From the NCBI RefSeq assembly GCF_001659605.2, contig NC_035164.2:17702000-17765999 (forward strand): DNA of 64,000 bases, given 5' to 3'. The stretch's first letter is position 1. The number at the start of each line of letters is the position of its first letter. Of this stretch, positions 23,253-35,422 are shown one piece after another. Under the pieces are notes generated by a model. The model did not search any database, was not told the DNA's origin, and was given only the letters and a program-made list of their open reading frames with translations. Source of the stretch: Manihot esculenta (lineage: Eukaryota > Streptophyta > Magnoliopsida > Malpighiales > Euphorbiaceae). The translations under genes were made by a program, and so were the position numbers.

Positions 23253-25513
23253 TGTAATACCCGGCTAGAGTCCAACATCGAAATTCCTGTCGTCCGGTGG
23301 AATCCAGGATGTCGAAATTCTCTAGAAGGGTAAGATTTATGCTTTTTCTAAAGTAATGTAGTATGTTTTAATAGTTTAAAGTTAAATGGAACTAAGTGTT
23401 TGGAAGAAAAGCACCAAGGCAGAAAAGCCAGGTTCGGCCGCCGAAGGTGACATTCGGCCGCCGAACATGCATGGCTTTCGGTTTCACATGTGGCCGCCGA
23501 AGGTGGTCTGGCCAGCCACCTATAAAAGGCCCTCAGTCGGTTGAAAGGATAAGAATGAGGTTATCTTTTTCACTTTCTGAGGTGAGACTCTGTCTTCCTT
23601 AAGGTTTCTTCATGTTTTCATTAAATCTTGCAAAGATTTGATTGACTTTTATGTTAGTTTGAAGGTTTTGAAGGTTTTGAGCTAAAAACACAAAGTTGTG
23701 CATTTTGGAGAGTTTGAAGGAGAGTTGCTCCAAAACTCCACGTTAGGATCGTTCATCTTCTTGGTTTCAAGAGGTAAGTGAAGATCCTGAGCTTGTTTTC
23801 ATGATGTATGGAAGATTTTTTTGAGGTTTTGGGGGAGAGTTGTATGATTAGGGTAAAAGAGAGTTTTGTTGATATTTTTGTGAGAAAAGCTTGTATATGT
23901 GTTATATGTTTTGTGTTGTTGGGGTTTTAAGGTAGTTTCTGACCCCTTTGAGCATATACTTGGGTGTATGCATGTTGAGGAGTTGAGGTGTTTGAGTTAG
24001 AGGAAGATTGGTGCATTTTGGCGTGAGGCAGAGTAAGGTTCTGCCTTGCTGATGAACCCAGCTTCGGCCGCCGAAGAATGGTTCGACCGCCGAATGTGCT
24101 GAGGAGGTGGCTTCGGTTGCCTAAGCTTGCCCCCGAGCCTTTGGACTTTCGGCTCTGGAGGGGAGTTTCAGCCGCCGAAGATGCCCCCGAAGGTTAGAGA
24201 CTTTCGTCTCTGAAGTGCCTTTCAGCCCCCGAAACTTGCCCCCGAAAGAGTTCGGCTGCCGAACGTTGAGATTCGGCCGCAGAAGGTGCATGAGTTTCGG
24301 CTCTGGAGAGGACTTTCGGCCGTCGAACCTGCCGCCGAAAGTGTCCTGTCCAGCCTTCCTTTGCATGGATGTTTGAGTGAGTTTACGGGGATTCTTGGGG
24401 GGTTTAATAGAGTTGTTCATAAGCTAGTTTGGTCCCTCATTTGAATCCATCTATGTAGGCACAGACCAGAGGAACCAGAAAGAGCAGCAGTGAGTATTGC
24501 TCCAGCGGTTACAGAGCCTGCAGAGTCAGTCCAGATAGCCAGAGGTGAGTGGAACTAAACTTAATTCTTTTAATTGATAAATGAAATGCTTTTAGCATAA
24601 GTCATGCATCATGAGTATGCAGTAGGTTGTTTGCATTAGAATCCACGAATATGTTGCATTGCATAGTTATTTATTGCTATGGGTGAATGCTGAATGATCC
24701 AATAGTCTCTGAGAGAAGTCCAGGAGCCTTTGACTATGCCCTGGCAGGTATAGAGAAGTCCAGGAGCCTGTGACTACGCCCTGGCAGGTATAGAAAAGTC
24801 CAGGAGCCTTTGACTACGCCCTGGCATTGGTAAGTACACAGGTGTTATATACACGTATACATATATGACAGGAAGACCAGGTGCTCGATTCTATGCCCTG
24901 GCACGGTAGAGCTACCAGGACTATGTGGTGACAGGTTTACCCTTGATGTGGATTGTCTGTGATATGATGCATTCCATAAGATCATGTGTTAATGACTTGT
25001 TTTACTGTTCTACTCACTGGGCTATAGAGCTCATCCCACTCCCTTAACCCCAGTCTTGCAGGTTCAGTGTACAGTGTATAGGGGAAGTCCAGCAGAGTAC
25101 AGGAAGAGAGAAGAGTTATGTAATAGAATATTGTGGACATGTAAACTTAAAGAGATGTAACAGTTGTGTATAAAGTTAGAATTGTGCTTGACTTAGTTAT
25201 TTTGTGTTGTAAATCTTTTGTATACATGGTCTGTTTATATAACTGTTTTACAGAGTATGAGAAAAACCAGGCTTAACAGGTATGAATTAACCCATCTAGA
25301 GCAAGCTCTAGTCAGGGGTACAGAGTACATATATAGTGTATGCACAGGTTAAGTCTTGGTCCAGAGAAAAGTTTGTATTTGCACAGAAAATGTATGACCA
25401 TGTATGAGATTTTACAGGTACTCAGAGAGTATAGCAGGCTTGCTACGGGTTCTGGCGGCTTTAAGCCGATCTGAATCCTAGCGCCGATGACGGTCCATTT
25501 TGGGGTCGTTACA
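23253..25513 (+). repeat. 5' LTR of element B
   Basis: A 2261-bp LTR, TGTAATACCCGG to GTCGTTACA. It has two dyads at 23433-23465 spaced 20 bp, a TATA box at 23519-23530, a second dyad cluster at about 24062-24340, and a 40-bp repeat array at 24713-24833. Confidence 0.92.
24713..24833 (+). repeat. 40-bp tandem repeats in the B 5' LTR
   Basis: Three direct copies of a 40-bp unit containing AAGTCCAGGAGCC and CGCCCTGGCAGG. Each unit has CCAGG and CCTGG arms that could pair. A fourth, diverged copy (GACCAGGTGC ... GCCCTGGCA) lies near 24885-24905. Related arrays occur at 32226-32340 (B 3' LTR), 62092-62205 (E), 33513-33640 and 40290-40415 (C), and 42798-42935 and 50298-50437 (D). Confidence 0.8.
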
Positions 25514-25516
25514 GAT

Positions 25517-25528
25517 TGGTATCAGAGC
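25517..25528 (+). other. Primer-binding site of element B
   Basis: TGGTATCAGAGC, the initiator tRNA-Met complement, three bases after the LTR. Confidence 0.92.
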
Positions 25529-25742
25529 CCTAGGTTCACAGGATCAGACCTATAGAGAGAGTGTCGGGCTCATAGAGGTTAGAGGACGTCAAGCACAATA
25601 GGGAATCATGTCCACTAGGCTAGGATGTTGAGTCCTGTCTATTTGATGCTATGACATGCCATGATATGCATGTGCATTATTGAGATATATGAGTGAAATA
25701 TATGCTGATATGCTATGTTATGTGTTGTTTTCCAGAATTAAA

Positions 25743-28700
25743 ATGCGAGGAACTCATCGATCAGCACGATTGACTGGAGTCCCACTAGAGAGTGAGAGAA
25801 CAGCTACTCGTCCTCCTGCATTGCCAAGGGCAAGGTCTCAGAGATCTAGCAGGGAAGGTACGGCAATAGACCCTAGACGGTTTGTAGACGAGAGCAGAAG
25901 AGGTACAGTTAGAGGAGGAAGATCAGAGGAAGTGAGGGAGGCTATGGAGATTGACCAGTCTATAGATGAAAGCATGAGTGTAGGCAGATCTGAAGAAGGG
26001 ATGGGAGAGTCGCAGGGAGGCGCTCAGACCTCAGGGTTTGGTTATCCAGCCTTTCCTCAGGACCCAGGGTATCCGATGGGAGGTATGTCGGAGTACTCTA
26101 GTTTTGCCCCATATCCGACGTATATGCCATATATGCCTTATTCTCAGTATTACCCACCATATCCGATGTATCCACCTTCCCCTACCCATCCAAGTGCAGC
26201 ACACCCAGAGCTAAATGAACCAGTACCTCCACCATCATAACCAGAACCAGTAGCCCCTGTTGTTGAAGCACATCAGCCTAGTTCATCTGGGGGAGGTAAG
26301 GTGCAAATGACAGAGTACTTGAAATTGGATGCTCCGAAATTCAATCCAGGAGATGATCCATTTGAGTACCTTAAAACTGTGAAGATGATCACTGATGAGT
26401 TGGGAGCAGATGATAGCAGAGCCATAGAAATGGCGGGGTTTACACTTAAGTGTAAGAAAGCTCGAGAATGGTTCAAGAACTATATGGAGCCCAGGATGGA
26501 CAGTATGTCATGGGGAGAGTTCGCCAATGAGTTTGCAGGGTGGGCTTTTCCTGATAGCTCCAGGGAGATGAAAGTAATAGAATTTGAGCAGTTGAGACAG
26601 ACAGACGAGATGAGTGTTGACGAGTTTACAGATAAGTTTCTGGATTTGCTTCAGTATGTGGGTCAAGCCTATGATACTGATCAAAAGAAGGCAAGGAGAT
26701 ATACTATGAGATTGCATCCCAGGTATTCTTCCTTGATTCTTCCAGCAGAAAAGGAGAGTTTCCACTCTATAGTGGATGCAGCCAGGAAAATGGAAGCAAG
26801 TGCCAATAGTTAGAGACAGTCAAAAGCACAGGCTTCGGGTTCGAAGGCCCCCAGTTCAGGAACTTCAGGCAGCAAGAGATGGGATAGAGCAAAAGGATTA
26901 AAGAATAAGTTCTGGAGTAAAGCTAAGTCTAGTCTGGGAATGGGTAGTGGCTCAAGCTCTGGCACAGCTTATCCAGTATGCAGAAGATGCGGAAGACCAC
27001 ATGGAGGAGCTTGTCGGTTGGGATCTACAGCTTGCTATAGATGTGGACAGGAAGGGCATATTGCTCGGGATTGTCCTCAGGTGACTTTTGTGGCACCATC
27101 CCAGCAGATGAGTTCAGGCAGTGTGGTACAGCCAGTAGTACAGCCAGCAGCTCCAGTCATGCCTCAGAGTAGTGGCAGAGGTAGAGGGAGAGGGGCAGCC
27201 TCTACTTCAGCGGCAGGTTCCCGAGGTGGAAATCCGGTAGCCCCAGCACGGATTTTCACTGTGACACAGGAGGAGGCTAACACGTCGAACACAGTGGTGT
27301 CAGGTAATCTCATCATTGGGTGTTCAGATGTGTATGCTTTGATGGACCCCGGTGCTTCTCATTCCTTTATTGCTTCGAGAGCCATAGAGAGATTGGGTTT
27401 GATCATTTCTGAGTTAGAGTATCCTCTCTGGGTCAGTGGACCCAAGTGTGACCCATCAGTGGCAGCGTCAGTCTGTCGTTTCAGTCCAGTGTTCATAGAG
27501 GGTAGATGCCTTCCAGCTGACCTTGTGGTTCTAGACTTGACAGATTTTGATGTCATTCTAGGGATGGATTGGTTATCTGCATATGGTGCGACCTTGGACT
27601 GTAGAGAGAAGGTAGTTAGTCTCAGAGACCAGGATGGGTCAGAGTGTGTCTTCAGAGGAGACAGGAGGGGTACACCCAGAGGTTTGATTTCAGCCCTTCA
27701 GGCTCATCGTTTGCTTAAGAGGGGTTGTCAGGGGTTTCTAGCTCATGTGAGGGAGCTAGATAGTCAGGTTAGGGAACCAGCCGCAGTACCAGTAGTTCGA
27801 GAATTTCTAGATGTGTTCCCAGACGACTTACCAGGACTACCACCTGATAGGGAGATAGAGTTTGAAATTGAATTGCTGCCTGATACCAGACCTATCTCTA
27901 TTCCTCCCTACAGGATGGCGCCAGCAGAGTTAAAGGAGTTGAAAGAACAGTTGCAGGATTTGGTAGATAAGGGTTTCATCCGCCCTAGTACCTCACCTTG
28001 GGGTGCTCCAGTGCTCTTTGTCAGAAAGAAGGATGGATCCCTCAGACTTTGTATCGACTACAGACAGTTGAACAAGGTCACTACCAAGAATAGGTATCCT
28101 CTACCTAGGATTGATGATCTATTCGACCAGCTAGCTGGAGCAGGTTGTTTCTCTAAAATAGATCTGAGATCCGGGTATCATCAGTTGAGAGTCAGAGAGG
28201 CAGATGTGCCAAAGACAGCTTTCAGGACCAGATATGGGCATTATGAGTTCTTAGTGATGCCGTTCGGGTTGACTAACGCCCCTGCAGCATTCATGGATCT
28301 CATGAACAGAGTTTTCAGTGAGTATCTGGATCACTTTGTTATTGTTTTCATTGACGATATCTTAGTGTATTCCAGAGATGCAGAGGAGCATGCCCAGCAT
28401 CTGAGGATAGTTCTGCAGACACTGAGAGAGCATGGTTTGTATGCCAAGTTCTCTAAGTGTGAGTTTTGGTTGAGGAGCATTTCCTTCTTAGGACACGTGG
28501 TATCAGCAGAAGGGATTGAGGTAGACCCCAAGAAGATAGAGGCTGTAGCTAACTGGCCCAGACCCACTACAGTGACTGAGATTAAAAGCTTTTTGGGACT
28601 GGCAGGTTACTACAGGAGGTTCGTTCAGGACTTCTCGAAGATAGCTGCTCCTATGACCAAACTGACTCAAAAGAACCAGAAGTTTGTCTGGTCAGACCAG

Positions 28701-30689
28701 TGTGAAGAGAGCTTTGAGGAGCTCAAGAGGAGATTGACATCAGCACCAGTGTTAGCTCTGCCTGTTAGTAACGAGGATTTCACAGTGTTCTGTGATGCAT
28801 CTCGAGTGGGATTGGGCTGTGTTTTGATGCAGAGTGATAGGGTGATTGCTTATGCTTCGAGACAGTTGAAGAAGCACGAGTTGAATTACCCCACCCATGA
28901 CCTAGAGATGGCAGCAGTTATCTTTGCACTCAAGATGTGGAGGCATTACCTCTATGGGGTTAAATGCGAGATCTTCACTGATCACAAGAGTTTACAGTAC
29001 ATCTTGAGCCAGAGAGAGCTGAATTTGAGGCAGAGAAGATGGGTAGAATTGCTCAGTGATTATGATTGTAAGATCCAGTATCATCCGGGTAAGGCGAATG
29101 TTGTGGCAGACGCCCTAAGCCGGAAGTCACTAGGCAGTTTATCCCATATAGCAGCAGAGCGGAGACCAGTAGTGATGGAGCTTTATAAGCTCATTGAGGA
29201 AGGGTTACAGCTAGAGTTGTCTGGTACGGGTGCATTGATAGCACAGATGAGAGTGACACCTGTGTTTCTGGAGCAGATAGCTCAGAAACAGCACGAGGAC
29301 CCAGAGTTGATGAAAATTGCCAGGACTGTTCAGTCAGGCAACAGTGCAGAGTTCAGATTTGATGGCAAAGGGATCCTTCGCTATGGGAGTCGACTTTGTG
29401 TACCAGATAGTAGCAGTCTGAAGGAAGACATTATGAGGGAAGCTCATAATGCGAGGTATAGTGTTCACCCAGGAGCCACCAAGATGTATCAGGATCTGAA
29501 GAGGGTCTATTGGTGGCCAGCCATGAAGAAAGAAGTGGCGCAATTCGTGACAGCCTGTGAGGTTTGTCAGAGGGTGAAACTGGAACATCAGAAGCCGGCT
29601 GGAATGCTTAACCCACTGCCGATTCCAGAGTGGAAATGGGAGAACATAGCTATGGATTTTGTAGTGGGCTTACCGGCAGCGTCCAACAGGATAGACTCCA
29701 TATGGGTGATTGTGGACAGACTCACGAAATCTGCTCATTTCATTCCAGTTAGGAGTAACTATTCTGTGGATAAGTTGGCACAGGTATATCTGGATGAGAT
29801 AGTGAGATTACATGGAGTTCCAGTATCTATAGTCTCAGACAGAGGACCTCAGTTCACCTCCAGATTTTGGCGAAGTCTGCAGAGTGCGATGGGCACAAGG
29901 TTGGATTTTAGCACTGCTTTTCATTCGCAGACTGATGGACAGTCAGAGAGGACCATCCAGACCATTGAGGATATGCTCAGAATGCGTGTGTTAGACTTTG
30001 GCGGTTCTTGGAGGCAGCATCTACCTCTGGTGGAGTTTGCCTACAATAACAGTCATCATGCTAGCATCGGGATGGCTCCTTATGAAGCGTTGTATGGGAG
30101 GAAGTGCAGATCACCTGTTTGCTGGGAAGAGGTCGGAGAGAAAGCTCTTGCAGGGCCAGAGTTAGTAGAGATTACCAGTAGAACAGTGCCTATGATCAGA
30201 GAGAGGATCAGAACAGCTCAGAGTAGACAGAAAAGCTATGCGGACGTTCGCAGGAAACTGTTAGAGTTCCAGGAGGGTGATTGGGTATTGCTGAAAGTGT
30301 CTCCAATGAAAGGAGTGGTTCGTTTTGGCAAGAAAGGTAAGTTAGCTCCACGGTACATTGGACCCTTTGAGATTTTGCAGAGGATCGGAAATGTGTCGTA
30401 TAAGCTGGATTTACCTACTTCTATGGAGAGAATTCACCCGGTATTTCATGTTTCTATGCTACGAAAGTTTGTGTCAGATCCGAATCAGGTTCTTAGTGAG
30501 CCTGATGTGGAGATTCTTGGGGATCTCACTTATATAGAGCAGCCAGTACGGATTCTGGACACACAGATCAGACAGCTAAGGAACAAGGAGATTCCGATGG
30601 TGAAAGTTCTGTGGAACCACCATAATCTAGAAGAGTGCACCTGGGAGACGCGGGAGTCTATGCTCCAGCAGTATCCATATCTGTTTTGA
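25743..30689 (+). pseudogene. Gag-pol polyprotein of element B (two stops in gag)
   Basis: One frame of 1649 codons from the ATG at 25743 (MRGTHRSARL) to the stop at 30689, interrupted by TAA at 26238-26240 and TAG at 26811-26813. Gag has a proline/tyrosine-rich linker, a capsid domain (about 26300-26800, DDPFEYLKTVKMITDELGA) and two cysteine motifs, the second a canonical knuckle [14 protein letters not shown] (27033-27074). Protease reads [10 protein letters not shown] near 27340. Reverse transcriptase has the FIDD box at 28347-28358. RNase H has [10 protein letters not shown] near 28785. Integrase has the HHCC region near 29460-29575 and DDE residues in [20 protein letters not shown] and the SERTIQT region near 29950. 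A GPF segment and a chromodomain-like tail ([14 protein letters not shown]) end the protein. Such proteins make the particle, copy the RNA and insert the DNA, and the tail may guide insertion to heterochromatin. The two stops would block full-length synthesis from this copy. Confidence 0.9.
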
Positions 30690-30731
30690 GGTTAGTTTTC
30701 CTCCTTTTATATGTTTCTTTGTTTATTTGAG

Positions 30732-30767
30732 GAACATTCGAGGACGAATGTTCTTAAGGGGGGAGAA
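30732..30767 (+). other. Hairpin plus polypurine tract of element B
   Basis: A perfect 9-bp inverted repeat, GAACATTCG (30732-30740) and CGAATGTTC (30745-30753) with an AGGA loop, two bases before the polypurine tract AAGGGGGGAGAA (30756-30767). The tract primes plus-strand DNA synthesis. The role of the hairpin is unknown. Confidence 0.85.
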
Positions 30768-32853
30768 TGTAATACCCGGCTAGAGTCCGGCATCGGAATT
30801 CCTGTCGTCCGGTGGAATCCAGGATGTCGAAATTCTCTAGAAGGGTAAGATTTATGCTTTTTCTAAAGTAATGTAGTATGTTTTAATGGTTTAAAGTTAA
30901 ATGGAACTAAGTGTTTGAAAGAAAAGCACCAAGGCAGAAAAGCCAGGTTCGGCCGCCGAAGGTGACATTCGGCCGCCGAACATGCATGGCTTTCGGTTTC
31001 ACGTGTGGCCGCCGAAGGTGGTCTGGCCAGCCACCTATAAAAGGCCCTCAGTCGGTTGAAAGGATAAGAATGAGGTTATCTTTTCACTTTCTGAGGTGAG
31101 ACTCTGTCTTCCTTAAGGTTTCTTCATGTTTTCATTAAATCTTGCAAAGATTTGATTGATTTTTATGTTAGTTTGAAGGTTTTGAGCTAAAAACACAAAG
31201 TTGTGCATTTTGGAGAGTTTGAAGGAGAGTTGCTCCAAAACTCCACGTTAGGATCGTTCATCTTCTTGGTTTCAAGAGGTAAGTGAAGATCCTGAGCTTG
31301 TTTTCATGATTTATGGAAGATTTTTTGAGGTTTTGGGGGAGAGTTGCATGATTAGGGTAAAAGAGAGTTTTGTTGATATTTTTGTGAGAAAAGCTTGTAT
31401 ATGTGTTATATGTTTTGTGTTGTTGGGGTTTTAAGGTAGTTTCTAACCCCTTTGAGCATATACTTGGGTGTATGCATGTTGAGGAGTTGAGGTGTTTGAG
31501 TTGGAGGAAGATTGGTGCATTTTGGCGTGAGGCAGAGCAAGGTTCTGCCTTGCTGATGAACCCAGCTTCGGCCGCCGAAGAATGGTTCGGCCGCCGAATG
31601 TGCTGAGGAGGTGGCTTCGGTTGCCTAAGCTTGCCCCTGAGCCTTTGGACTTTCGGCTCTGGAGGGGAGTTTCGGCCGCCGAAGATGCCCCCGAAGGTTA
31701 GAGACTTTCGTCTCTGGAGTGCCTTTCAGCCCCCGAAACTTGCCCCCGAAAGGGTTCGGCTGCCGAACGTTGAGATTCGGCCGCCGAAGGTGCATGAGTT
31801 TCGGCTCTGGAGAGGACTTTCGGCCGCCGAACCTGCCGCCGAAAGTGTCCTGTCCAGCCTTCCTTTGCATGCTTTGCATGGATGTTTGAGTGAGTTTACG
31901 GGGATTCTTGGGGGGTTTAATAGAGTTGTTCATAAGCTAGTTTGGTCCCTCATTTGAGTCCATCTGTGTAGGCACAGACCAGAGGAACCAGAGAGAGCAG
32001 CAGTGAGTACTGCTCCAGCGTTTACAGAGCCTGCAGAGTCAGTCCAGATAGCCAGAGGTGAGTGGAACTAAACTTAATTCTTTTAATTGAGAAATGAAAT
32101 GCTTTTAGCATAAGTCATGCATCATGAGTATGCAGTAGGTTGTTTGCATTAGAATCCACGAATATGTTGCATTGCATAGTTATTTGTTGCTGTGGGTGAA
32201 TGCTGAATGATCCAATAGTCTCTGAGAGAAGTCCAGGAGCCTTTGACTACGCCCTGGCAGGTATAGAGAAGTCCAGGAGCCTTTGACTACGCCCTGGCAG
32301 GTATAGAAAAGTCCAGGAGCCTTTGACTATGCCCTGGTAATGGTAAGTACACAGGTATTATATACACGTATACATATATGACAGGAAGACCAGGTGCTCG
32401 ATTCTACGCCCTGGCACGGTAGAGCTACCGGGACTATGTGGTGACAGGTTTACCCTTGATGTGGATTGTCTGTGATATGATGCATTCCATAAGATCATGT
32501 GTTAATGACTTGTTTTACTGTTCTACTCACTGGGCTATAGAGCTCATCCCACTCCCTTAACCCCAGTCTTGCAGGTTCAGTGTACAGTGTACAGGGGAAG
32601 TCCAGCAGAGTACAGGAAGAGAGAAGAGTTTTGTAATAGAATATTGTGGACATGTAAACTTAAAGAGATGTAACAGTTGTGTATAAAGTTAGAATTGTGC
32701 TTGACTTAGTTATTTTGTGTTGTAAATCTTTTGTATACATGGTCTGTTTATATAACTGTTTTACAGAGTATGTGAAAAACCAGGCTTAACAGGTATGAAT
32801 TAACCCATCTAGAGCAAGCTCTAGTCAGGGGTACAGAGTACAGAGATCGTGAC
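30768..32853 (+). repeat. 3' LTR of element B, truncated at its end
   Basis: Matches the 5' LTR from its start to about GTACAGAGTACAGAG (32830-32845), with somewhat over 1% differences by eye. The rest, down to GTCGTTACA, is missing. Element D starts at 32854. Confidence 0.88.
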
Positions 32854-32859
32854 TGTAAT

Positions 32860-35384
32860 TGTAACGACCCGGAAATCGGACCGCTACCGGCGCTAGGATC
32901 CAGATCGACTTAAGGTCGCCGGGACCCGTAGCAAGCCTAACATACATCCTGTACAGCTGGTATAATCCCATACATGATCAAACATTAGCATAAACTTTAA
33001 AACATAAGGCTGTAAACTTTTTCTTTAACCCGTTTGACCTGTGTATGCACTATGACTGAACTCATAGAACCCCTAGGGTCAGCATACCCTATGTCAAACT
33101 CGGTCCATCACACGTGACAACATAACATAAAACTCATGTACAAAGGGATTAACCAACTCGGGCCAAGCACAATACTATAACTCTGAACATATAACATAAA
33201 GTCATAATACAATATAACTCTTATACATCCTTACATAACTTTACATTACGTCATGTCCACTACTATTCTATTACATATACATGACCATGGACGTAACCTG
33301 CTGATCTCCTGACTATCTCTGACCCTGCAAACCTGGGGTTAGGGGAGAGGGGTGAGCTAAAAAGCCCAGTGAGCAGAAACCATAAAAGAAAACAGTTCAT
33401 TTTAACGTATGCTATCATGGAATGCGTCACATCACAAATATATCACTTCAAGAATGAATCTGTCACCAATAGCCCTCTACATATCAATCTCGTACCATAA
33501 CAAGTCAACAATACTCTATGCCAGGGGCGATACGGCCACGCCTGGACTTCACATACTCTATGCCAGGGGCGATATGGCCACACCTGGACTTCTCATACTA
33601 TATGCCAGGGGCGATACGGCCACGCCTAGGCTTCTCATCTCATATCATATCATACATGCCATATCATATCAATTCATATCATGTCATAACATACTGAGGG
33701 CTAGAGGATCATCCAGTATCCATCCACATCATTATCATCGTATTATGCAATGCATCATATTCGTGAATTCTAATGCAAACAACCTATTGCATAACATGGT
33801 ATTCATGATGCATGAACATGCTTGAACATGCTGAAAACATTTGATTTAAAACATAAGGGTTAGTTCCACTCACCTCTGGCTAGCTCTGGACTAACTCTGA
33901 AGCAGCTAACACTGCTAAACACCTCGGTTCCTCGGGTCCGATCCTACATAGGTGGACTCCAGTGAGGTGCCAAACATACTCTAAACAACTCATAAACAAC
34001 TCCCCAAAAACCCCCTAAAGCATCACTTAAACATGCATAGAAAACACCCATGAAAGGGCTAGACAGGGCACTTTCGGCGGCACCTTCGGCGGCCGAAAGT
34101 CCCAGACAGAGACGAAAGTCAGGCAGGTTCGGCGGCACCTTCGGCGGCCGAACTCTCTCTCCAGAGACGAAAGTCAGGCACTTTCGGCGGCCGAACATTA
34201 CCTTCGGCGGCCGAAAGTCTGCTTTCAAGCCAAAACTCAACTTTCGGGGGCAAGGTTAGGCGGCCAATCCCTGCATCCTCAGGCAGGTTCGGCGGCCGAA
34301 ACCACCTTCGGCGGCCGAACCTGAGTTCATCCAGAACTCAGCCTTTGTGCATTTCAAGCCTCCCAAACCTTCCAAACACCCCAAACAAGCATCCAACTCC
34401 TCAAACACATGCATACATCTTTAACCATGCACAAAGGAGCTCAAACAAGCTTAAACTCCCAAAAACAACATCAAGAAACATACATAGATAGCTTATAACC
34501 CACATAGGCCAAAACCACCAAAACAAACCAAACCTCACATACTCTCTCCCAATCATGCATACTCTCTCCCATATGCTCAAGGGGCTTGAAAACTAACTTA
34601 AGCCCCAACACAAACATCACATGAACATACATTATCATACATTGGGCATAAAACCCACATAAACCCTAACATGTATTTCTACCCATGCTCAACCATCAAA
34701 ACCTCTTAAAACTCACTTAAAACTTCATGAAACGTAAAAGAAGGCATAGATCCACACTTACCTCTTGAAGATCGAGGGTTGGTGCGACCCAAAGCTTGAG
34801 ATGTGGAGAACCCAAACTCTTAAAGTCTCCAAGCTCTCCAAACCTTGATCCAAGCTTTAAAACTCTTCAAAACAACCATATAGCTTATAAAACGTGAAGG
34901 ATTTGAAGAAAAAGCAAGAAAACGACTAGAGGAGGACATGAACACACCTGAGCTCGAGAATGGGGAGAAATCTCGCCCATTTTCGGTGTGAGGGGCTTTT
35001 ATAGGTGGCCAGCCAAACCTCCTTCGGCGGCCTAACGTGCATGCAAAACACCCCCATGTTCGGCGGCCGAACTTGAGGTTCGGCGGCCGAACCTGGTTTG
35101 TTCAAACATAGCTTTCGGAGGCCAAAAGCGCTCCCAAAACCAACTCATGTTCGGCGGCCGAACTTCACTTTCGGCGGCCGAACCTGGTAAAAACCTCCTT
35201 AGTCTTTTCCTTTTCAAAACTCAAATCTTTTTCATTTAAAACCATGAAATCAGTAAAAAAAATCATTTTAGAAATCACATTTTTACCCCTCTAGAAGACT
35301 CTGGCATCATCAAAATTCCATATTCCAACGGAGATTCCTCCGGAAGGTAGGGATTCCGATGCCGGAATCTAGCCGGGTATTACA
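32860..35384 (-). repeat. 3' LTR of element C
   Basis: 2525 bp. It reads TGTAATACCCGGC to GGGTCGTTACA on the minus strand and carries dyad clusters near 34070-34320 and 35025-35190 and a TATA box near 35000 (minus strand). It is closest to the LTR of element A. Confidence 0.93.
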
Positions 35385-35422
35385 TTCTTCCCCCCTTTAA
35401 GAACATTCGTCCTCGAATGTTC
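35385..35422 (-). other. Polypurine tract and hairpin of element C
   Basis: On the minus strand the hairpin GAACATTCG / CGAATGTTC (35401-35422) precedes the purine tract (35385-35400, TTAAAGGGGGGAAGAA) and the 3' LTR. Confidence 0.85.

Larger units (their letters stand above)
23253..32853 (+). mobile_element. Element B: near-complete Tekay-like Ty3/gypsy chromovirus
   Basis: LTR retrotransposon on the plus strand. The 5' LTR is 23253-25513 and the primer-binding site is 25517-25528. A single-frame gag-pol runs from 25743 to 30689, interrupted only by two stops in gag. The polypurine tract is 30756-30767. The 3' LTR starts at 30768 and is truncated near 32853 where element D begins, losing about the last 190 bp and the right-hand target duplication. 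It is the only copy here with a continuous pol. It sits in an L1 LINE; the left flank ends GTCAC. Confidence 0.92.

Noticed and set aside
24713..24905. CRISPR-like array
   Set aside because: The direct repeats are contiguous 40-bp units without unique spacers, and lie in a plant LTR.
33409..33825. 138-residue frame in C's LTRs (also 40188-40604) with a repeated YARGDTATPG unit
   Set aside because: It is the in-frame reading of the LTR repeat array on the strand opposite to the element. The repetition is explained by the DNA repeats.
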